From contig WAEK01000008.1 in NCBI GenBank assembly GCA_011634665.1, forward strand, positions 551,501 through 615,500: 64,000 bases of DNA, read 5' to 3'. The position numbers and the translations under genes were made by a program. Numbering within the stretch: the stretch's first letter is position 1; each line of letters starts with the position of its first letter. Positions 23,233-36,744 of the stretch are shown here, in pieces. The notes beneath the pieces are model-generated. The model worked only from the letters and a program-made list of their open reading frames with translations, was not told where the DNA came from and made no database searches. The DNA is from Mortierella sp. BCC40632. Taxonomy: Eukaryota > Mortierellomycota > Mortierellomycetes > Mortierellales > Mortierellaceae.

Positions 23233-26200
23233 CTACTCCTCCGACTCCTTGATTTCTCCAGCCTTGTGGGCAAGACTGTAGAACAGAGATTCTGGTCGCT
23301 GGAGAAGTGTCTTCGGAGATTCATACTCGGCCACACATCCCTTCTCCAAGACCAAGATCTTATCAGAGTCCATAACAGTCTTGATACGGTGAGCAATCGT
23401 GAGGATCGTTCGGTCCTTGAACTCTTGTCGGATCGTCTTTTGAATCAACTCGTCCGTCTCCACATCCACGGCTGCCGTTGCCTCGTCGAGGACCAAGATC
23501 TTGCTCTTGCGCAAAAGTGCACGTGCAAGACAAATCAGCGATCGCTGACCGACGGAAAAGTTGTCTCCATTCTCCGAAACCTTGAAAGAGAGTCCACCGG
23601 CCAAAGAAGCAATATGCTCCTTCAAATGAGCACGCTCCAATGCCTCCCACAAATCTGCATCCTGGAGCTCATCAAACGGATCCAAGTTCTCACGAACTGT
23701 TCCAACAAAGAGTGTCGGGTCCTGAGGAATGATGGCCAAGTGCTGTCTCAAATACTTCAATCCAACAGTCGAGATATCAACACCGTCAATCCAGATCGAA
23801 CCACCATTCTCATCGACCTCAACCTTGGTCAGATCCACAATCTTGTCTTCCTTGGTCGGGTCTGAATCCAAGTCGCCTCCGTTGTGACTCGCCCTGGCCC
23901 AGTGGCTGTTGGCAGCCTCGACAATACGGAACAGCGCTAGTGTCAATGATGACTTGCCAGCACCTGTACGACCAACAATACCAACCTTTTCAGCAGGTTT
24001 GACCTCGAAATTAACGTTCTTGATAACCAAATCCAGACCCTCACGGTAACGTGTTGAGTAGTTCTTGAATTCGACATGTCCCTCGCTGGGCCAGTTCTCG
24101 GGCAACTTGACATCAGTCTCGGCTGGTGCCTCGGGATTCTTCTTCGAGTACTCCTCAACACGCTCGACAGCGACCAACTGGTTTTGGAGATCACAGTACG
24201 AACGAACCAGCCAGGTAATATCTTGCGTGACCGTGAGAGCATACGAAAGTGCCAAACCAACATTTCCGGGATTCAGCGAGCGACGACTGGCAACCGCGAA
24301 CATGGCAGCTGCAAGGACAATCACGGCACCAAGACTCTCCAGACGGATCTGAAGCCAACGGTTGGCTGTGACCCAAGTATAATAGGCATTCGCGGCGATA
24401 TCGGTCTTGACGGCATTATCATTCACAAATCGTTCGTTTGCATTCATGGCACGGATGGTTGTCACTCCAGTAAGTGTCTCGCTAAAGTGTTGGTAAATTG
24501 GAGACTTGGAGATCGAGTCGATTCGCTTCATGGCACGGGAGGAGCGGATGTAATAGGCCTGAACAGTCAGATAAACAAGCACCACAGGAGGAATGACTGC
24601 CAAGAAGATAGGTGTCGTTGTAGCAACAACAATAAAGGTTCCAATGGCCGAAGCACCCATGTTGATGACGTTGATAAAGTTCCAAGGGGTCAACTCGTCG
24701 ATACCAAACATATCGGTCGAGAATCGATTCACAATACGGCCGAGTGGAGTTGTATCAAAGAAAGACATGGGCAGCCGAAGCATCTTGGTCAACAACTGTT
24801 CATGAAGGATCGCAGACGCTCGGATGGCTGCAACAACCATGGTCAATGTCGTGGCTGAGACTTGGATCGAAACATAGATCATAATCAAAGCTCCGTAAAC
24901 GCCGAGGAACTTGCCAACCGGGTCCGTGGTGTTGCCCCAGACATCAACCCAATGCTTCAACCAGAGATTGCTTCCAATTTGACAAGCGAGAGCCAACAAA
25001 TAGAGGCAAATGACCATCAGTGCGTACTTGTACGAAGCTGCTTTAGCGTAAATGTTGTACACTCGCCAATCAACACTGCCATGAACCATCTTTTCTTCCG
25101 CCACCAACCCAGCCTTGGAATCCTTCTTGGTCTCGATTTCTTTTCCTTCCTTTGTTTCACCGTCTTGGGTCGAATCATCGTCGTCGCTACTTTCGTGGTC
25201 GCTATCATAACCCTTCTTCTCCGACTGCTTGCTATCATTGGTCTTTTTCTTTTTGGCTGCCTTGCCCTCGTTAACAGAGTACTCAATGATCAGCTGGTAA
25301 AACGATTGCTTGTTTTCCATGAGTGCATCGTATTTTCCTGTCTCGCTGATTTCACCGTCCTTAAGAAGCACGATCTGGTCAGCTTGGTTCAGATGGTGGA
25401 TAGCATGCGTGACCAGGACACGTGTCTTATCCTTCAAGAGACCTTCAGGTCCGATCAGGTGCGTCCACAAATGTTGGTCCACATGAGCATCAACGGCACT
25501 CAAAGGGTCATCGAAAAGATAAAGGTCGGCGTTTTCGTAGGCAGCACGAGCAAGCGACACTCGCTGTTTCTGACCGCCGGAAAGGTTAATGCCACGCTCT
25601 CCAATTTCGGTCATATCTCCTGCAGGAAGCATCTCAATATCTGGCAAAAGTCCACAGGCCATGACAATGTGGTCATAGCGTGCTTGGTCAAACTCGTTTC
25701 CAAAGAGAATGTTGTCCTTCATGGTTGCATTGATAATCCACGCCTGCTGGGCGACATAAGCCATTCGACCATATCTCTTCACCGATCCCTGACGTTTGTA
25801 CATATCTCCAATGATTGCGTTCAACAATGAGGTCTTGCCCTGCCCAACACGTCCAACGACCGCTGTCAAATCTCCGCGTGCAACTTGAAGATTAATGTTC
25901 TTCAAAGTCGGTCCATAATCCTTTTCCACGACAGCAGATCGCTCAGGGGTGGGCTTGCCTGCCTTCTTGGCTTCCTTGACCAATTGCATGTAGCGACGCT
26001 CTTCGGCCTTCTCACGTCTCTTCTTGACTTTCTCAGACTCCACGACAGGACCCTCAACCTCCCAGGCAAAAACACCATCCTTGATGTCAATCACAGGCAC
26101 CGTGGGATCTTCGGGCAAGGTACGGGTAATTTCCGTGGCTGTCTCGGAGATTTCTTCAGCAAGCAAGAACTTTTGAATACGACCGGTGGCGACAGTCAGA

Positions 26201-28115
26201 CCAATGGTACTCGCAAAGATATGCGACAACATGGCAATGGGTCGATTCAACATAGCAAAAAGGTTGACCGTAACAAAGATACGCTGGGCGTTGATTTCTC
26301 CAGGGGAAAAGTTAGGACCTCCAACAGTTGCGTAGACACAAAAGGCGACCAGGGTAACCAGCATAGGCATGGACATGAACATAATCGACATGAAAGAGAA
26401 GGCAACACCAATGCGGCGAAGCATCGATAATTCGCGGTTGCGGTAGACGAGTGCCTTGTCGCGGAACGAATCTTCCCATCCATAGAGCTTCACAATCTTG
26501 ATACCCGACAAAATCTCGTTCATGAGGCGGATACGTTGGTCCATAGCTTCCAACTTCATTGCCTTCGCCTATTATTTTAAATATTAATCGAGATGGACGA
26601 TTAGTACCAGGACAAGGATACGGCTTCCGATCAGATTTGAATCAGTTGCAAGTCAGAAGCTACTCACTTTGGTAAAAATTTTGGCAACAAAACCTTGGAA
26701 GGGCATCATTATAAAGATGGTTGCAATGCCGACAAAGACAGACCATCCAATCTGCTGATAGAGGAGCCAAATACCAATGCAAAGTTCGTAAGGGATACTA
26801 AGGAACATTGGAAGGAATGTCATGGCGTCGGGCCAGCGATCAGCATCGACGGACATATGGTTGTTGATTTCACCAGCAGTTGACTGCTGCTTGGCCGCGC
26901 TGGAGAGCTTGAGAGACTTGCGGTAAATCATGGCAATAAGGGCCGTTCGGGTTTCAATGCCAAGGTTCACTGTCACTTGGAAGTACTGGGCCATGAGGAT
27001 CGAGTTCAGGAGAGACCCGAAGAACATGCCAAAGGCGATAATGATACCCAATGACAAAGGCTGTGGAGTAGGTGTCGAGTAAGTTCCGATGAAATCCAGC
27101 ATTCGATTCAGAAGCACGGGAAGGACATAGGTGAAGGTGGATCCTCCGAGACGGAAGAAGACAATTGAAACCCAGCTCCATCCAAAAGACTTTAGGATTG
27201 TTGAAAAGAGATGTGGTTTTTTGCCTGTGGCCGTGCCCTTGAGGATCTCGGCCTGCCAATTGGCATTGAGAGAGGTAAAGCTGTATTCAGTCTTGATGAA
27301 GGCCGGGATCATACCCTTGATTTGGTCAGCTTTCAATGGCTCACGGAATCCATCTGTGATGATAGGCTGGATGAATTGGAATGTAATCCGAGAGAGAAGG
27401 TTGGCCTTATCGAAGCGACTTGCGCTGCTCATCTTCTGGACCTTGGTAGACTCGCGAGGCCAGGCTTCGAAAAGGAAGCCAAGGGCATTGAAGACAAAGT
27501 AGGTGACAAAGGCAGCGAATTGGGCCTCATTCTTTTCACCCAACAGGTCCATGGTCCGAAGGTTGATCGCACTGGCAGCGAGAGTGATAACATAGAGAGA
27601 GAAGATGATGTCTGATGAGCGGACAGACTGCTGATGCTGGAAGTGGTTCATCACGATCGCAAATGTCTAGAGTAGAAGAGAGGGGGAGATGTTTGACAAA
27701 AAACGCCACTAAAATGTGAGTGATAGTGATTTGGTGCCGTTGAAAAGTAGTAGCCTTTCAGATGGAAGCATTAAGATTCGAGCCATACCCAAGCAAAGAT
27801 CAAGCAGATCGTGCTAAACATCGTCGCGGGTGCGTATGATTCGAGCTGAGTAAGGAGAACAGCGCGGGCGATGAGGGCAACAACGCTTGCCAACATAAAA
27901 AACTGAGAAGGCCAGTAGATGAGGTTGGTTCGACCAAGGCCATGTGGTTTGCCTGAGCGCCACATATGGAAAGTTGTGATAGAGATCGTCAAGATGGCGA
28001 CCAGGGAGGTAAGACCTAACAGGATAGTATTCTCGACGCAGGGTGTCAGCCCTGGATAGAGAGCACTTGTTGGGCCCCATCCTTCGCCACCATCACACCA
28101 CTCTTGTGTGCCCAT
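23233..28115 (-). CDS. ABCC/MRP-type ABC transporter
   Basis: Three exons on the minus strand: 27789-28115, 26668-27666 and 23233-26568, in phase, 1553 aa. An N-terminal TMD0-like block of hydrophobic helices precedes the canonical TMD1-NBD1-TMD2-NBD2 layout. NBD1 has Walker A GRVGQGKTS, signature LSGGQKQR and Walker B LYLFDDPLSAVD, with Asp in place of the catalytic Glu, as in MRPs. NBD2 has Walker A GRTGAGKSS, a divergent signature FSVGQRSL and Walker B ILVLDEATAAVD with the catalytic Glu. This asymmetry, with hydrolysis mainly in NBD2, is usual for the subfamily. A charged linker (DSDHESSDDDDSTQDGE) lies between the halves. Likely role: export or vacuolar sequestration of glutathione conjugates or drugs; the substrate is not predictable. 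The start MGTQEWCDGG is followed by a predicted lumenal N-terminus. Confidence 0.93.
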
Positions 28116-29886
28116 GGTGTGTCAAAGGAATGTAATTGCTCTGATATCGATCGAGCGTTCTTCAACAACGAAGATTTGTATGAAGAGTGGTGGGGAGTGA
28201 AGAGAAGAAAGAGATAGAGAGAAAGAGAGAAGAGAGCAGGTAAAGAGGAAGAGAAAATGAAAAGAGAAAAAAGAAAAAGAAAGAGAGAGAGAGAGAGAGA
28301 GAGAGGGTATGTGTGTTTATGTGAGGGTGTGGGTATTGTTTTGGTCGGAGTGGGTGTCAAAGAGGCGCTGGGCCGGGGTTTTGTCTACAGAGCAAAAGAG
28401 GTTGAGAAAGTGGGTGAGACGGGGCCTTTTAAACCTTCCTCGAGTAGATCCGTGGCCGAGCTTATTCTAGTTTTCCTCCGCCATGTTCTCTGTGTTGATT
28501 TCTAATCCTTGAATTGGCTCTCGGCTCTAATTTTAATCGAACATGTACGTAGACCACTGGTATCACAGAGACCTTTTCATTTGGAGCGTGCGTGTACTTT
28601 GCGTGTGTGGTCGACGCACGCACTCAGCATCCTTCGCTCTCCCATCCAACCTCCTTTTTCTCCATCTCTTTTTTCCTTCCTCTTTTTTGCCTATAAGAGG
28701 CCAATTGTCGCGACCATGCCTCGTTAAAAAGGTACTATCCTTACCCCTTGCCGAGTCATTTGCACAGCGTTAAAAGGATGCCAATGCATGAGGCATATCG
28801 CTCCCCAGTCAAAATTGAGGTGTTGAGGGAGAGACGTCGACAGTGGACACTACACACTGTCTTCTGGGTTATTCCACACTGGCAACGGGAAAAAGCGAAA
28901 AAAAAACAAAAAAAAAAAAAAAAAAAAAAAAAAAAACAGAGGAGTCCCAAACATGCCTTGAACTAAGCTTCTTTTACTACTGCGCTCGCATCATCTCACC
29001 TCATTCGATCGTCTGTTCAGTCGTCACGAACCTTAACCAAACTCAACCCAAATCAAGTAAATGCTCTTTCGTCTCTATCGATCTACTTTACTCCCAGTTC
29101 CTCCCTCTCTCCCTATCTCTTACTTGCTTGCTCCCTCTCCCTCTCCCTGTTTCTTCCTACTGGAATGGAGATTCGGTTTGTATCCACCGATCCCCATATT
29201 CAGAAGTCGCCAAGTCAACAGTCTATCTTGATCCTTGAATCCATCACCAATCCTTCGATCAAGGACCTGGCAACTGGCTCTACCTCAAAAAGTCCATTAG
29301 TCCATTGGGAAGTCGGGAAAGCAATTTCCCATTGATTGATGACAAATCGACGGCGGTGTGGGTCCTTTTCTCCCCTTCCTCAACCTCAACTCCCGACTCC
29401 TGCATCTGCTATACAACCCTACAGCTCTACAGCGGCGGAATACGCCGAGAAGGCTAGACAGAATGTCTACCAAAAAGGGATGAGGAGATGGACGACCCCT
29501 CTGGGCTGTCTGAAAACAGAAAAGAAAAGCGCTCGAGCACACACAGGCCATAACTTACTTTACTTATTGAGCCTAGGCCTGCGTGGTGCGCAGCATTTTT
29601 CGTAAAGTACTTCTTACATTAGGGGGTCTAAAGTTTTGTCTTATACCTCCCTCTCCTCTTTTCCATTAACTACACTCTGGATAGAAAGTAAGCGTTGCGA
29701 TCCTCCACCTCTCTCACATACAAAAAAAAAAAAAAAAAAAAAAAAAAATCCACACAAAGAGGCCAAGGCCCAAAAGCTCTTTAATAGTCGCCCGCAACTT
29801 TTTACTCTAGTATACAACATTCTTGTCCTAAAGATCATCGTGACTACTTGGTTCACACTATTAAATACTGGGGAGAATAATCTATG
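28116..29886. other. Intergenic region upstream of the ABC transporter
   Basis: A 1.77-kb spacer between the ABCC start and the SNT2 stop. It holds a GA-rich tract (28190-28310) next to the transporter ATG, probably its leader, poly(A) at 28912-28936 and 29721-29748, and pyrimidine-rich stretches at 29080-29155. The only coding candidate is a pair of small frames at 29165-29605, listed separately. Confidence 0.5.
29165..29605 (+). CDS. Candidate small open frames, unknown
   Basis: An ATG frame (29165-29335, 56 aa, starting MEIRFVSTDPHIQKSP) is followed four bases after its stop by a second ATG frame (29339-29605, including PQPQLPTPASAIQPYSSTAA and EKARQNVYQKGMRRW). Both have reasonable composition and follow a pyrimidine-rich leader, which fits a small gene with a missed intron or a frameshifted remnant. 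No motif or family is recognised. It could equally be chance. Confidence 0.2.
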
Positions 29887-32800
29887 CTATCGTGCATCCC
29901 AGTAACAGGCATGGCATAAAAGTGGACACGGCGTTTTTGAAGATTCCTCATGTATCCCATTTGCTTGGCTTACGCATGCTAGAACAGTCACATCCTCCTT
30001 TTTCTCTACCTTCACTGCAAGTCCCCCTGACTCTGCCTTGGAAAGGGTCTGTTCCTCATCCTTCCTTGGAGTTCGTGATGTATTCCACCAGATAGAGGAG
30101 ACTGTAGTCTGGCATAGACTACAACAAGTGCTTGAGTCCACCAAGTCAAGCGCCCCTTTACTCGTGGACCACTTGTTGCCGTTCCCAAGACTGAGTAATC
30201 TGCGACTGCCTTGCACATGAAGCGACGAGGAGATTGATATGGCCGGATTTAAGCTCTGAAGCTGACGACTCTTCCTCATGGCTGGTGATGCTGACGTGTC
30301 GCTCTGCTTGTAATAGTGAACATACGTCAACAATGCATTGCGGTCCGTAAGAGCATCTGGTTGATCTCGGATTCGAATCACCTTGTGAGAACTCAGATCA
30401 TGGATGGGGCACCAAATCCTTGGTACCATCAGCCCACCCTTGACGTTCTTTGCCGGCTGCATCTCAAACGCCACGATATACCCAGCTTCTTGTGCGCAGG
30501 TGACGTGAAAGACTTTTTTGCATCCCTCACCACAGCTTACACAGGCTCCTGCCTGCTGTTTGCATATTGAGCACACCTGCTTCCATCTCTCAAGTCGGAC
30601 ACTTCCAATGGATTCGATAGGTGAAAGCAGTGACATATCCACAAAGCTGACCTCGGGGATCCAAACTGCACAAAGAACATGTGCCCAATTGTTTCCTGTC
30701 GTTCGTTTAAGTGCCTGGGGGTACCGATGGGATGACTTGCTACAGAGAACACATTTGTATGTCTGAAAGAAGAAAGAGTTAGCAACGTAATCCCATCATG
30801 AGGCAACGTAGTCATACAGAAACTCTGGAAAGGTCGCTTACAGTAGTGCACAGAGGGTTCTGAGTGTTCACACAAGTATCACATCGCCAGTCAGCTGTGG
30901 TTGAGACGGAAGATGGGACTCCATAACAGTCTAGTGCCCAAAGAGAAGAATCAAGTGTTGGTGATTAATCATAAATGACCTGGAAAGGATAGTCATTTTA
31001 TCAGCAATGGCAAGCACTCACCATGGTGAACGGTAAGATGGCATCCTTGACAAGACAAGAGTTGAACGCTCTGAGAACTGTATTGCAAACAGACAGCACA
31101 TGGCAGCTCGGGCAAGGGTGTTGGGGATCGCGTCAACTCTCTTGACTGGTAACACAGAATGCAAAGTAAAATTAGCGTCCTCTTGAGTTTACATCTCCGC
31201 AGCAGAGTGTGTTTTTCTGTGTGACCAAAGACCCTCTTACCTGTTCCTTGATCCTTTTAGCAATAGTTGACCGCCCTTCTCCACGTTTCCTTTTTATGCT
31301 GATCGGAGGTTCGGAGGATGTGTTTGACAGCTTATTTCCTGCGCTAACCGCAGCTTTACCTACTCCAATTGAAAATCACAAGTCGACGGAAATATAAGAA
31401 CCTTGGATTAGCTGTCTTCTAGCGCAGCGCATTAATTTTCTAACCATGGGCTTGAGTTTACCTGAAAGATCCTTGTTTTTGTATTTTCGACCATCTTTTG
31501 GAGGCTCAATCACGGCTGGCAGACTCACATAGCGAACCCAATCATTTCCACAGTCATTACAGAAGACGCGAGGAAATTCCTTTTCCTTGTCTGTCTCTCC
31601 TGGAGCACGACGCCACATCCGTGTACTAACCGTACCACAGTGAGCACATTCAAGTTTGGAGGCGTTTTCCGCAGTCGGCATGATAATGGAATCATCTAGT
31701 AAAGCCGTCCTATCGTGTGTTGCGGACGCGTCGTGCCCTCCAAATGTTCTTGTGCGACTTGCTGGATCGGGTGAAGTGACAGAACCTCGGCCAACAGATT
31801 TGAATTTTTTACTGTTTTAAAGGGGGAGGCGGAGAAAGAAGGGTTAGTTACATTTGGGGGATATCAGCTGGATTTGATTAGTAATCTCGAGTTTAAGGCT
31901 GTATCTCATAGGCGAAAAGGCTTACTTTGGCTTGTTGATCCTCGTGAACACAGAATACACTGGTTGGTATCGTTCTGTCTTCTTCCATTGGTAGAAAAAC
32001 CGAACAATGTCCTTCATAGATCGCGTTTCGACCTTCTCCTTGATTGCAAAAAGTTCATGGCCGAAAATCCTGATCCCCTCCTCAAAAGCCTCGATCTCAC
32101 TAGATGTCCAGTCCTCAATGTCAAAATCTTGTTTTTGCGTACGACTTAATTCCTCTATCGCCTTCTCTGCGTCAAATCCTGACTTTTGCAAAAGCAATAG
32201 GGCGCGGTCGATCAGATCTGCTGAGTGGTGAGGTAGAGGTAGCGATAGAGCCTTGACACGTTCCATATAGCTAGAGACTATATCAGGATATTCACGCAAC
32301 GTTAGTATTGCACTAACCACCTGTAGGTACTACAAACACAGTAAGGATAGGAAACCATCGTGATTACCAAATTCATCTGAGATATGACTAGGCTTTAAAT
32401 ATTGCAAAGATACGGTCTCATCTCCTCCACGTTCTTGATAGACTGTCTCATCAACTCCTACCGCTGACCTTGCTGGTGATGACGGCGCCAACGGTGTGTC
32501 AGGGCCATCTGTTGCCGACTCTAAAGAGGCTGAGTGGGCTCTCAAGTGATTCTCTGATAATTCTACTAATAGATATGAGCACTGTTAGCAACAAGACCAC
32601 ACTGTACGGAGCTTTTGATTGTGGACTGTGGTTTTACCTTCTGTAGCGCGAGGTCGGTTGGCCCACCTTCCACCCCTTCCACCTCTTCTTGAACGCGGTC
32701 TCGAACTGAAGCCGTTGCTCTGAGGATCATCGAAAAGGTTTGAAGTAGGCAAGATCTGCCCAGGTCCATCCCACTTTGCAACGACGGCCTGATACCGGGT

Positions 32801-34133
32801 GCCGACTCTACTCGCAGCTCGAGGATAAACTCGATCATCCGGATCTATTGGCAGACGGGACGGGACGAATATGATTTGGCGATGAGAGATGGTAAGCATC
32901 AGATGACTGCCACAGACAAGGACAGTCTATCATAAAGAGATTTATGTTTTACCAAAGATATCCCGGATATCCGCATGTGTGCCAAAGTATCGAAATGGCC
33001 ACATATGTGACATCTTTTGGTCCTTGGGATCAAAAGTTGACGAAAGTTGGATTGTTGAGTTATCATTCCTACTACTACAGCTAGACGGAGTATTGGTCGC
33101 CAACGTCATCGCTTTTTGTTTTGGGGATCCTTTGGGAGAACTTTGAACAGACGACTGGGCAGATTGGCTGATATTGGTTGCAGGTGTCAGTTTTGAGGCA
33201 TATGGTGTCGACATGGGTGTAGTTGAGGCGGACTCCATAACGAGTTTTGTACAAAGTGCGCATTGAAATGCAAAGCCTTTGGCTGGTTTTCGAAGCATGG
33301 GCGGGTTGATGCACAGCATGTGATGAAATCCCTGACACATTATACACTTCAATGCCTCGCCACTAGTTAATAGACAGGGATTTGGTAGAGTTTGTCAGAG
33401 CCAGCTCACTGGGGCGAGAGTCCGCAATGGCCACTGGTCATGGGTGCTTCGCCAAGATGCGGAGAGTCAATAGCAGACACCTACCTGGCACACCAGCGTT
33501 TGCAGATCACGCATACTCGATGAGCATCTGTATACTCTGAGGCAGTCCCTGATTCAACGACAATGTACTGATATCGACGACCAAGTTCATCGGCCACATC
33601 CGGAGGAAGATTGCGGACAGTTTCGACAGGAAGGACATCGTAGAATCGATGAATATACCGATCGAAGAGCTGACCATAGTAAAAGTGGTTGGGCTTTCTT
33701 CGGTAGTCGTCCAAATCCTTGATATAGGCTTGATGAGTAACTGTGCATCTTCCTCTAATGCTTGTGATGGGGTTCATGTCGGAATGCATGGTAGCGATCA
33801 AAAGACGGGGATCATGATTCTTCCGTGCCATGACATCCTTTGGTCTGTAGTACCAGCCAATCCGGACTTGTAGAGGTCGCCCACTGACTGGCTTGCCAAA
33901 CTCCATGATTCGTCCAATGTAGTATGGCTCACCAGCGAATTCAGATGCCATATAGACATGATCTGGAAGCAGTAAATCTAGGCAATTAGTACCAGGCGTT
34001 CCAGAGTTCATGGTGTAGTTGCTTCTCATGTCCTAGAAAGAAAGAAATGACAAGTACCATTAATGACGGCAGTAGAGCCATCGACCAAGGCCGCAGACGT
34101 GATCTTTCCTTCTGCCTGTGTCAATCCAGTCAT
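29887..34133 (-). CDS. SNT2: Snt2-like chromatin regulator: BAH-PHD-SANT-GATA-PHD-ePHD protein
   Basis: Eleven exons on the minus strand: 34058-34133, 33485-33977, 32953-33362, 32638-32844, 32414-32565, 31926-32329, 31462-31811, 31241-31359, 31022-31145, 30842-30930 and 29887-30762; phases agree, 1099 aa. Domains in order: BAH (DHVYMASEFAGEPYYIGRI), PHD1 (CVICKRWC...CIMCQGFHHMLC...CALC), an ELM2-like basic region (VYPRAASRVGTRYQAVV), SANT (FDIEDWTSSEIEAFEEGIRI), a GATA-type finger (CAHCGTVSTRMW...CNDCG), PHD2 (CAVCLQ...CQGCHLTVHHDC...CDTC), an extended PHD (CVLCSKS...WAHVLCAVWIPEV...HVTCAQEAG) and a second GATA-like C-x2-C pair (CSLCQTTVSSIWW...CHACYW) at the very C-terminus. Yeast Snt2 works with Ecm5 and Rpd3 in a histone deacetylase complex. 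The ATG at 34133 is the nearest in-frame one; the start and the exon 5/6 junction (donor GTATCT) are less certain. Confidence 0.85.
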
Positions 34134-35003
34134 GTCGATGGGGGTAGGCCGAAGGGTTGTTGTGTTGAATGATGCAGTCAGGCACCAGAAGAAGAGGGGG
34201 GAGGAGGAAGAGGAAATGGAGAATGATGTCCAGCGTCCATCAATGCTGATAGAAGAGCCTCAGTACAAATCCATGTACGTAAAATACTTGGATGCGATCC
34301 TTGTGTATCAGTGAACTAGACGACCAACAGACCAACTAAAACAAACGGTATCCCTAGCAATTTTGTTCATGGAAACGGTCCCTAAGAGAGCTTCCATTGG
34401 AACATCCCGTTATCTTCTAAACCAGACTCTTAGGAATGTAGATCATTTCGTAGGGATTGGCGTTGAGGTTCTGAGTTTCCCACGACACTCATAGCGCAAA
34501 GTTGATCAGTTGGATTCAAGTTCGTGTACTGGGAAGAGCAAGTCAACAGTTACGAACTCTGGTACGCTTCAATTGAATGGAAACTATCTCAGGTGCGCTC
34601 TAGTGACTCCTGCTTGGCAATCCCTTCCTAGTAGTCTTTTCGTGAAAGGAGCAAGATAAAAAAGAGTTTTGAGGCCTGCCCACGAACGACTGTCACTGTC
34701 AAGCTTCCCCTTTGAATTTTTTATGCTTGCAACTACATGTTACCAACTTGAGTAGGAACCGAGTTGGTATTAGAGTACCGGCGCTTTCGGACCACCCTCC
34801 GGTGCAAACAAAGCGCCTCATTTTAACGCCCACTTCGGCCACCCATGGTTCGGACAGACAGCACGGAGCGCAGTTTCACAGTCTCGGTCTCCCCTCGGAT
34901 TTCCAAACCCGTCTGTCCCACAGTGGAACAACAACACCGGCACTAAAGGCGTCTTGTCGTGAATCCGATCTCTTGCTTCCGCGCTCATCCTTCCCTGCAC
35001 ATC
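34134..35003. promoter_or_regulatory. Divergent promoter region between SNT2 and COX15
   Basis: 870 bp between two divergent start codons. It has no long homopolymers and no convincing frame. In-frame codons continue upstream of the chosen SNT2 ATG for about 60 bases without another ATG. Regulatory sites are not identifiable by eye. Confidence 0.4.
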
Positions 35004-36744
35004 ATGCTCGGTAGCAACGTATTCCCAGCGATCGCTGCTCGGTCATTCCACCGTTCCTTCGCCCAGGCCTCAAAGGCCCCCTCGATCCAGTCCCTACCCA
35101 GATTCATTCATACCCACCGCCAATGTCTGCCAGGGCGATCTCTCTCACTCGGAGCTGCGCGATCTCGCATTCCGTTCACACCCCTGACAAAGCCTTCGCT
35201 CCGCTGGAGCGGTGTCCGTCTTCAGTCAACCACCACTGCTAATGCTGTAACCGCCACCCCTGCCACGACGGCCACTAAGCCTGACATTGTTGTCAAGCCC
35301 ATTGTGGGTTACTGGATGTTGACGATCAGTGCGATGACTTTCGGAGTAGTGGTTGTCGGAGGACTGACCCGTTTGACAGAGAGTGGTCTGTCGATCGTAG
35401 AGTGGAATTTGATCAAGGGTATGAAGCCTCCAAGGTCTCAGGCCGAGTGGGATGAGGAGTTTGAGAAATACAAACAGTTTCCGGAATACAAGATGTAAGC
35501 CAGCGCGCTTTTTGTTGTTGTTGTTGTTGTTATTATTTCTCACTTTTGTGGTGATAAAAGATATACATGTGGTAACGTTTTTACTCTGCCACTTTTTGGC
35601 GATCAAACCAACTCTTTAGTTTGAACCATAGCATGACTCTCGAAGAATTCAAGCGTATCTTTTACTATGAATGGTCACACAGAATGCTGGGCCGAGCCAT
35701 CGGCGCCGCATTCATCATTCCGGGTCTCTACTTTGCAGCGCGAGGAATGCTTTCGAAGGGCATTGCTAAGCGTTCGTTGGTTATCGGTTCATTGATTGGA
35801 TTCCAAGGCGCCTTGGGTTGGTATATGGTCAAATCTGGATTGGATGAGGAGCTCATGAATACCCCTGGAGCAACTCCAAGAGTGTCCCAGTATCGACTTG
35901 CAGCTCATCTTGGTAGTGCTTTCTTGATTTACGCCGGCGCCGTCATGACTGGTCTCAAGGTCTTGACTGACTATAGCATTTCAAAGGGCAAATATGAGGT
36001 AACCAAACGTACACACGATCCCAGTAACGTCGGAGCAAATTGGAACCTCTCTCTTATACAACGACTCTGTCCTTGAACAATCCCTTTTTTAGTCGTTGGC
36101 AACTGCTATCAACAATCCGGTCCTGAAGCGTTTCAAGGGCTCTGCCCATGGAATTGTTGCTCTTACTTTCCTTACCGTTCTCTCTGGTGCTTTTGTTGCC
36201 GGTTTGGATGCTGGTCTTGTGTATAATGAATTTCCATTGATGGGTGGTCGCCTCGTGCCTCCAACCAAGGAACTCTTCGATCCCAACTTCTTGCACGAGG
36301 GTGACCACCCAAAGGTCGGCCTTTTGCGAAACATGTTTGACAACCAGGTCACTGTCCAGTTTAATCATCGAGTATTGGTAAGTTATATTCAAGTCAAAGT
36401 CACTGGTTTAGCAATGAACCAATGCAGATATTGACTGACCCCTTTATCATCTCTTTCTCCTTCTGCAACTATAGGCGACTACCACATTTACTGCTGTTTC
36501 GGCCCTTTTCCTCTACTCTCGCGGCCTGCCCCTGCCACCCCATATCCGTCTTGCCACTAATGCTTTGATGTGCGTTGCAGCTGGTCAAGTTGGTCTCGGA
36601 ATTGCCACCCTCCTCTACATGGTCCCAGTGTCTCTTGGCACAGCTCACCAGGCTGGAGCTTTGACATTGCTGACTTCTGGTCTGTATCTGATGCATACAC
36701 TGAAGAGGATTCCTGTCCAGGCGAAACAAATCCTCCGCAAGTAG
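35004..36744 (+). CDS. COX15: Heme a synthase COX15, mitochondrial
   Basis: Four exons: 35004-35494, 35620-35998, 36093-36377 and 36475-36744, phases consistent, 474 aa. It converts heme O to heme A for cytochrome c oxidase in the inner mitochondrial membrane. Residues 1-85 form an Arg/Ser-rich presequence lacking acids. The family motifs are present: [32 protein letters not shown] (heme-ligand His), [43 protein letters not shown] and [12 protein letters not shown], within about eight membrane segments. The His residues in EWSHR, AAHLG, FNHR and TAHQAG are the expected heme ligands. The chosen ATG gives the longest sensible targeting peptide; an upstream GTG extension is not used. The gene is divergent from SNT2 and convergent with the HAM1-like gene. 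Confidence 0.96.

Noticed and set aside
23266..26430. Several long plus-strand frames within the ABC transporter
   Set aside because: They are antisense shadows of highly conserved exons on the minus strand, with no motifs of their own.
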